Shown: positions 8,760 to 12,496 of the stretch, piece by piece
How positions within the stretch are numbered: position 1 is the stretch's first letter
Layout: the number at the start of each line of letters is the position of its first letter
NCBI RefSeq assembly: GCF_025362455.1
Contig: NZ_JANYGJ010000116.1
Coordinates: forward strand, 1-12,496
Source: Deinococcus sp.
Lineage (GTDB): Bacteria; Deinococcota; Deinococci; Deinococcales; Deinococcaceae
Reading direction: 5' to 3'
DNA length: 12,496 nt
Notes under the pieces: generated by a model
Seen by the model: only the letters and a program-made list of their open reading frames with translations
Databases searched by the model: none
What the model was told of the DNA's origin: nothing
Position numbers and translations under genes: made by a program

Positions 8760-10165
8760 CCAGGACCACCGATAAAAAACTCTGGGGCGGACGCTTCAGT
8801 CAGTCCACCGCGCCCCTGGCCGAACTCTTCAACGCCTCGGTGGGCTTCGATCAGCGCCTGGCCGAGCAGGACATTCGCGGCTCGCTGGCGCATGTGGCGA
8901 TGCTGGGGCAGGTTGGCATTCTGGATTCGGGCGAGGTCGAGCAGATCAGCGCCGGGTTGCACACCGTTCTGGCCGACATCCGCGCCGGAAGCTTCGAGTG
9001 GAGACTCGACCGCGAGGACGTTCACATGAACATCGAGGCGACCCTGCGAGACCGCATCGGGCCGGTGGCGGGCAAGCTGCACACGGCCCGCAGCCGCAAC
9101 GATCAGGTGGCCGTGGACTTCCGGCTGTTCACCAAGGAGGCCGCGCTCGATCTGGCCGAGAAAACCAGAGCGCTGCGGGCGGTGATGCTCAGCGAGGCCG
9201 AGAAGCACCTGAGTTCGGACGGGGGAGAGGCGGTCATTCTGCCCGGCTACACGCACTTGCAGGTGGCCCAGCCGATACTCCTGTCTCACTGGTTCATGGC
9301 CTACGTGGCGATGCTGGAGCGCGATGAGGGCCGCTTCCGTGACGCCGCGACGCGCATGGACGAATCCCCGCTGGGCAGCTCCGCGCTGGCCGGAACGCCC
9401 TGGCCGATAGACCGGCACGCGACAGCGGCTGCTCTGGGATTCGCCCGCCCCACGGCCAACTCGCTCGACGGGGTGGGCAGCCGGGATTTCGCGCTGGAAT
9501 TCCTGGGGGCCTGCGCCATCCTGGGCGCCCACCTGTCGCGGCTCTCGGAGGAACTGATCCTGTATTCCACTTTCGAGTTCGGCTTTCTGAGTATGCCCGA
9601 CTCGCACACCACCGGCAGCAGCATCATGCCGCAGAAGAAAAACCCCGACGTGGCCGAGTTGGCTCGCGGCAAGGCCGGGCGCGTCTTCGGCAACCTGATG
9701 GGCCTGCTGACCGTCGTGAAGGGCACGCCGCTGGCCTACAACAAGGACCTTCAGGAAGACAAGGAGGGCGTCTTCGACAGCTACGACACCGTGAGCATGG
9801 TGCTGCGCTTATATACCGAGATGTTGCCGGAGACCGTCTGGCACGCCGAGGCCACCCGCACAGCCGCCGCACGGGGCTACAGCACCGCCACCGATCTGGC
9901 CGATTTCCTGGCCCGCGCCGGGGTGCCGTTTCGCGAGGCGCACGAGGTCGTCGGCGGCTTGGTGGGCCTGGCCAGCCGTTCGGAGCGCCAGCTCTGGGAA
10001 CTGACCGACGCGGAAATGAGCGCCGCGCACCCGCTGCTGAGCGCCCGTGTGGCGGCGGAGCTGACGGTGGAAGCCAGCGTGGCCGGGCGCCTGAGCTACG
10101 GCGGCACCGCCCCGGAGCGCGTGCGCGAGCAGATCGCGGCGGCGAAGGGTGAGCTAGATGATTGA
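8756..10165 (+). CDS. argH: Argininosuccinate lyase
   Basis: 469 residues. It splits argininosuccinate into arginine and fumarate, the last arginine step, as a tetramer in the cytosol. It begins KLWGGRFSQSTAPL near residue 8, typical of the family. Other marks: HMNIEATLRDRIG, LHTARSRNDQVAVDFRLF, GYTHLQVAQPI with H167, and the superfamily signature GSSIMPQKKNP at 287-297, carrying the mobile-loop catalytic serine. The ATG at 8756 has AGGAGG eight bases upstream (in the previous gene) and overlaps that gene's stop. The protein stops without the C-terminal acetyltransferase domain seen in ArgH(A) fusions, although separate GNAT genes lie on both sides. The stop is followed by 44 bases before the next gene. 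Confidence 0.98.
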   Translation: MTRTTDKKLWGGRFSQSTAPLAELFNASVGFDQRLAEQDIRGSLAHVAMLGQVGILDSGEVEQISAGLHTVLADIRAGSFEWRLDREDVHMNIEATLRDRIGPVAGKLHTARSRNDQVAVDFRLFTKEAALDLAEKTRALRAVMLSEAEKHLSSDGGEAVILPGYTHLQVAQPILLSHWFMAYVAMLERDEGRFRDAATRMDESPLGSSALAGTPWPIDRHATAAALGFARPTANSLDGVGSRDFALEFLGACAILGAHLSRLSEELILYSTFEFGFLSMPDSHTTGSSIMPQKKNPDVAELARGKAGRVFGNLMGLLTVVKGTPLAYNKDLQEDKEGVFDSYDTVSMVLRLYTEMLPETVWHAEATRTAAARGYSTATDLADFLARAGVPFREAHEVVGGLVGLASRSERQLWELTDAEMSAAHPLLSARVAAELTVEASVAGRLSYGGTAPERVREQIAAAKGELDD

Positions 10166-10197
10166 GGCAAGCATCATTCCTGATGTGAAGGGTAAAG

Positions 10198-10203
10198 TAC
10201 ACT
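10198..10203 (+). promoter_or_regulatory. -10 box of a leaderless promoter for the 10210 gene
   Basis: TACACT sits exactly six bases before the ATG at 10210, as TATACT does before the 3346 gene. No Shine-Dalgarno sequence lies in the gap. No clear -35. It suggests that the last four genes are transcribed apart from the argG-argH operon, at least in part. Confidence 0.5.
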
Positions 10204-10209
10204 GCACTC

Positions 10210-10533
10210 ATGTTTTTTCTCGTCTGGCGGGGTTGGGGCTGGTTGGTGCCATTAGCGGCACTACTAATCTTTCTTCTGGAAGCGAACGTGTCGCGCGGCT
10301 CGCGCCCAGTGCATGTCGTGCTGGGCCTGCTCATCGCCGCTGGTGTGGGCTACGGTCTGTGGCACCTGGATCGCCGTCTGGGCGAGGATCCTGGCCGGGT
10401 GTTGGTCGATCCGGCGACGGGCGAGCAGGTACGTCTGGTCAACAAACACGATTTTTTCTGGCTTCCACTGGGGTTCTGGGGTGTGGTGCTGGGTGTGCTG
10501 GGCGCTGCTTTGGCGGTGTTGCCCGGCAAATAG
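10210..10533 (+). CDS. Small membrane protein of unknown function
   Basis: 107 residues with three likely membrane segments: about 8-24 (GWGWLVPLAALLIFLLE), about 34-51 (HVVLGLLIAAGVGYGLW), and about 82-104 (FFWLPLGFWGVVLGVLGAALAVL). The loop between the second and third is hydrophilic (DRRLGEDPGRVLVDPATGEQV). The start has TACACT six bases upstream. I do not recognise a family. The layout resembles small, uncharacterised membrane proteins, and no functional claim is made. The HIT gene follows after 16 bases, so they are probably co-transcribed. Confidence 0.8.
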   Translation: MFFLVWRGWGWLVPLAALLIFLLEANVSRGSRPVHVVLGLLIAAGVGYGLWHLDRRLGEDPGRVLVDPATGEQVRLVNKHDFFWLPLGFWGVVLGVLGAALAVLPGK

Positions 10534-10549
10534 ACCCTCGGGGCTGGTT

Positions 10550-11023
10550 GTGCTGAGCCTCCAGGTCGTGCTCGACGACACGCTCCTGCACCAGCGTCAG
10601 CAGGAGTGGGCGCACTGGGCGGCTGACCCGGAGACGAATCCATTACGTCATGAGCGGTTGCTGGAGCATGAATTCACGCTTCAGAACGACCATTGCGTCT
10701 ATAGCCTGGATTCGCGCTTCTCGGACGGCCTGCCGCACTCCGGCATCATCGTCACGCGCCGCCCCTGCGCCACCGTCTTCGACCTGACGCCCGCTGAGGC
10801 CAGTGCCACCCACGCGCTGCTGGCCGAGGTCAGAGCCCACCTTGACGCCACCGTCTCACCGGACGGCTACACCATCGGCTGGAATGTGTTCCCGGCTGGG
10901 GGCCAACACGTCCCGCACGTCCATCTGCACGTCATTCCGCGCTGGAATGCCGATACGGCGGCGGGCGTGGGGCTGAGATGGTTTCTCAAACACGTCGCCC
11001 GCTCACAGGAGGCCGCGCCATGA
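10550..11023 (+). CDS. HIT-family (histidine triad) nucleotide hydrolase-like protein
   Basis: 157 residues from GTG 10550. The histidine triad H123-V-H125-L-H127-V-I in QHVPHVHLHVIPR is the nucleotide-phosphate-binding and catalytic site of HIT proteins. HIT enzymes hydrolyse or transfer nucleotide monophosphates from nucleotides such as AMP-NH2, Ap4A or similar; the exact substrate is not readable. The N-terminal HWAADPETNPL and FTLQNDHCVYSLDSRFSDG fit the group. The start is uncertain: there is no good Shine-Dalgarno sequence, and GTG 10568 is an alternative. The stop overlaps an ATG at 11020 as ATGA, preceded by AGGAGG at 11007. Confidence 0.88.
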   Translation: MLSLQVVLDDTLLHQRQQEWAHWAADPETNPLRHERLLEHEFTLQNDHCVYSLDSRFSDGLPHSGIIVTRRPCATVFDLTPAEASATHALLAEVRAHLDATVSPDGYTIGWNVFPAGGQHVPHVHLHVIPRWNADTAAGVGLRWFLKHVARSQEAAP

Positions 11024-11092
11024 AGAGAGGCCACGCCATGAAGAGAGGCCACGCCATGAAAAAGGCCACGCCATGAAAAAGGCCGCGCCATG
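11007..11092 (+). repeat. Tandemly repeated ribosome-binding-site/ATG unit with ATGA-coupled mini-ORFs
   Basis: ATG codons fall at 11020, 11038, 11056, 11073 and 11090, separated by 18, 18, 17 and 17 bases, each preceded by AGAGGCC, AGGAGGCC or AAAGGCC with ACGCC or GCGCC. The first three ATG are in one frame and give an 18-residue ORF, MKRGHAMKRGHAMKKATP, that stops in ATGA at 11073. The next ORF, MKKAAP, stops in ATGA at 11090, where the third GNAT starts. So the HIT gene, two mini-ORFs and the GNAT form an unbroken ATGA chain. The core GAGGCCACGCCATGA also forms the argH start region (8745-8759). Whether the mini-ORFs are translated is unknown. Confidence 0.85.
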
Positions 11093-11569
11093 ACCCAGGA
11101 TACCGACCTGCACCACCTCAGCATCCGCCAGGCCGGACCCGGCGACCTGGGCACCATCCACGACCTGATTCTGAGCGTGGGCCTGAGCAGCGAGCGGGGC
11201 AACATTACCGCCACGCTGGAGGGCTGCACCTACTGGATCGCCGATCTGAACGGCGCTGCGGCAGGCTGCATCGGCCTGGAGCACGGCGAGGGCGCCTCGC
11301 TGCTGCGCTCGGTCAGCGTGTTGCCCTCGGTGCGGCGGCGTGGGCTGGGCCGGGCGCTGGCGATGAGCGCCCTGACCTACGCCAGCCTGCGCGGCGACAC
11401 CCAGACGTTTTTGTTCAGCACGGGCGCCGGGCCATTCTGGAGTCGCCTGGGCTTCGAGGAAGTGCCGGTGGCTGACCTCAGCGCCGCGCTGCCCGGCACG
11501 CCCCAGGTGCGAAGCGGCGAGTGCCGGGGCTGGATTCACAGCGAAGTGGCGTGGAGGAAGGCCCTGTGA
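11090..11569 (+). CDS. GNAT-family N-acetyltransferase (third of four), ArsN2/NAGS-like
   Basis: 159 residues. A GNAT acetyltransferase: LSIRQAGPGDLGTIHDLIL opens the domain; IGLEHGEGASLLRSVSVLPSVRRRGLGRAL contains the acetyl-CoA loop near residue 75-85; and FWSRLGFEEVPVADLSAALPG is the C-terminal motif. The phrase GLE-x(2-5)-A-LLRSV-V-P and the VP-x-ADL ending recall small amino-acid acetyltransferases (ArsN2 and N-acetylglutamate-synthase-like proteins of COG1246); this is recall, and the substrate is unproven. ATG 11090 is the last of five tandem ATG and is chosen because only it opens the GNAT frame. It is a paralogue of the 11864 gene. Confidence 0.85.
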   Translation: MTQDTDLHHLSIRQAGPGDLGTIHDLILSVGLSSERGNITATLEGCTYWIADLNGAAAGCIGLEHGEGASLLRSVSVLPSVRRRGLGRALAMSALTYASLRGDTQTFLFSTGAGPFWSRLGFEEVPVADLSAALPGTPQVRSGECRGWIHSEVAWRKAL

Positions 11570-11581
11570 CGAAATTGACCC

Positions 11582-11820
11582 TGCCCACACCTGCGTTGCC
11601 CACGTTTGCGTCGGTCCCATCTGGGCCTGACACCTCTGGGCCTGACCCATCTGGACGTGCCACATCCGGGCATAGACGTCAAGTCCTAGACGGCTGGGCG
11701 CGTCAGGATGCAGACTATGTGCATTCCACAGCCCGTTCGCTGGCCCTGATTCCCTCGCCACTGCCCCGCCCTCTCCCAGACATGCTGAACCCAGACATGC
11801 TGAACCCAGACATGTTGAAT
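11582..11820. repeat. 15-bp-period tandem repeats in the gap between the third and fourth GNAT
   Basis: The 294-bp gap 11570-11863 carries three arrays of one period. TGCCCACACCTGCGT (11582-11596) is followed by a 12-of-15 match at 11597-11611. Four degenerate units based on CCATCTGGGCCTGAC fill 11617-11676. Three copies of CCAGACATGCTGAAC fill 11776-11820, the last with two changes. The rest of the gap shows no gene. A GTG at 11566 opens a frame that runs on through the fourth GNAT in the wrong frame; it is not called. Confidence 0.8.
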
Positions 11821-11863
11821 ACTGACACTTCAGACGCCATTTTTATTCCCAGGAGGAACCCAC

Positions 11864-12325
11864 ATGACCCAATCGACGAGCACCCAAGGCCAGCTCCGCG
11901 CCGCGACCCCCAACGATTACGCCGCCGTGGTCAAGGTGATGCAGGACGCCGGACTCACCCCCGACGCGGTAATGGTGGTCGGCACGACCTACTGGCTGCT
12001 GGAACAGGATGGTCAGCCGGTGGGCGCCATCGGGCTGGAGCACGGCGAGGCGGCGTCGCTGCTGCGCGGGGCGGCGGTCATCCCCTCGGCGCGGGGGCAG
12101 GGGCTGGGGCGGCAACTGGTCGCCAGCGCGGTGGAGCATGCCCGCGAGCACGGCGACAGTGCGCTGTACATGTTCTCGACGGGCGGCGACTGGTCGAGCT
12201 TCGACTTCGAGCAGGTGCCGCTGGCCGTGGTCATGGGCGACGTGCCCGACGCCCCGCAGGTGGCGCACTTCCGGGCGTCGGGCAGCCGTCCCGGCGGCAC
12301 CACCTGGATGCGCAAGCTGACGTAG
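11864..12325 (+). CDS. GNAT-family N-acetyltransferase (fourth of four), diverged paralogue of the third
   Basis: 153 residues. The ATG has AGGAGG seven bases upstream, so it is translated on its own. The fold motifs align with the 11090 protein: TYWLLEQDGQPVGAIGLEHGEAASLLRGAAVIPSARGQGLGRQL against YWIADLNGAAAGCIGLEHGEGASLLRSVSV, with an intact R-G-Q-G-L-G acetyl-CoA loop near residue 80-85. In the C-terminal part the usual x-R-L-G-F is replaced by SSFDFEQVPL, so the Gly of the L-G-F motif is missing; the pair share FSTGG/FSTGA and the P-QV ending. The substrate is unknown. This is a gene duplicate that has changed at the acceptor-side end. Confidence 0.85.
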   Translation: MTQSTSTQGQLRAATPNDYAAVVKVMQDAGLTPDAVMVVGTTYWLLEQDGQPVGAIGLEHGEAASLLRGAAVIPSARGQGLGRQLVASAVEHAREHGDSALYMFSTGGDWSSFDFEQVPLAVVMGDVPDAPQVAHFRASGSRPGGTTWMRKLT

Positions 12326-12449
12326 AGCAGTACTCCGAATTACGCCACGGGGAAAACAGCCTCCCCGCGCCTCCATTCTGCGTCCTGCTCAGTCAACACT
12401 ACTCGCTCCGCTCGGTCATAAAAAGACCCTTTTTATGACATCTGCTCTA
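12323..12449. repeat. 127-bp segment with 8-bp inverted ends and internal hairpins
   Basis: TAGAGCAG (12323-12330, its TAG being the stop codon of the fourth GNAT) and CTGCTCTA (12442-12449) are exact inverted copies. Inside lie a 6-bp stem, CGGGGA with TCCCCG (12348-12353 and 12362-12367), and the long perfect hairpin at 12415-12439. No open frame with gene character is present. It could be a small dispersed repeat (MITE-like) or a coincidence of short palindromes. The sequence right of it, 12450-12496, shows nothing I can name. Confidence 0.4.
12415..12439. terminator. Perfect 11-bp inverted repeat, possible bidirectional terminator
   Basis: GTCATAAAAAG and CTTTTTATGAC pair without mismatch over a three-base loop (ACC). 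The stem is A/T-rich, with A5 and T5 runs that would give a U-tract in either direction, so it could end the operon after the fourth GNAT (90 bases past its stop). It lacks the G/C-rich stem of standard terminators and could equally be a binding site or a small-element hairpin. Confidence 0.45.
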
Positions 12450-12496
12450 AAGCGGTTGAACTCAGGCGGTGAAGTGTGACCCTCTCCCTGGAGTCG

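Noticed and set aside
8741..9607. 288-residue open frame antisense to argH
   Set aside because: The composition is typical of an antisense shadow in G+C-rich DNA; argH on the other strand is certain.
10313..10549. Upstream extension of the HIT frame over the membrane-protein gene
   Set aside because: The extension is Trp/Cys-rich shadow of the membrane gene; HIT similarity begins after 10550.
11521..12438. 305-residue plus-strand frame, with GTG at 11566 overlapping the third GNAT stop
   Set aside because: It passes through the repeats and then the fourth GNAT in the wrong frame, becoming Arg/Gly-rich shadow sequence; the fourth GNAT has its own strong AGGAGG and motifs.

Overview
The window looks like chromosomal DNA from a Deinococcus-type bacterium. 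The evidence is high G+C throughout the core genes, start codons that sit six bases after a -10-like box (a leaderless layout known from this genus), and arginine and carbamoyl-phosphate genes mixed with small GNAT, DinB and HIT genes. The genus call is inference from gene content and style, not from a marker gene.

Layout. 1-918 (minus) is the N-terminal third of carB, cut by the window edge. 997-2489 (minus) is a type II restriction-modification pair of visibly lower G+C: a BglII/BstYI-like endonuclease gene broken by a one-base frameshift, then an intact MT-A70 adenine methyltransferase overlapping it by 8 bp. 2681-3157 (minus) and 3346-3837 (plus) are divergent genes for small exported proteins of unknown function, each with its own likely terminator. 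3925-5076 (plus) is a class I/II aminotransferase. It meets, tail to tail, a broken gene at 5069-5712 (minus) for an exported toast-rack-like protein, which has two frame lesions, one of them a 13-bp tandem duplication. 5713-6062 is a control region with two ARG-box-like palindromes. 6063-10165 (plus) is a tightly overlapping operon: argG, DinB, GNAT, GNAT, argH. 10210-12325 (plus) holds a small membrane protein, a HIT hydrolase and two paralogous GNAT acetyltransferases.

How it fits together. CarB makes carbamoyl phosphate for pyrimidine and arginine synthesis, and ArgG and ArgH carry out the last two arginine steps. Palindromes resembling ARG boxes lie upstream of both carB and argG and share a common core, so a common ArgR-type control is plausible. 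The accessory GNAT and DinB genes are translationally coupled to argG and argH by ATGA, TGATG and GTGA overlaps.

Unusual structure. The window is rich in short tandem duplications with units of about 9-19 bp. They fall in intergenic DNA, in the argG 5' coding end (adding a QPD-rich tail), in the broken toast-rack gene, and between the HIT gene and the third GNAT. In that last place a ribosome-binding-site/ATG unit is repeated in tandem and produces a chain of ATGA-coupled mini-ORFs. A 127-bp segment at the right end has short inverted termini and a perfect 11-bp hairpin. No tRNA, rRNA, CRISPR array or recognisable insertion-sequence transposase is visible.
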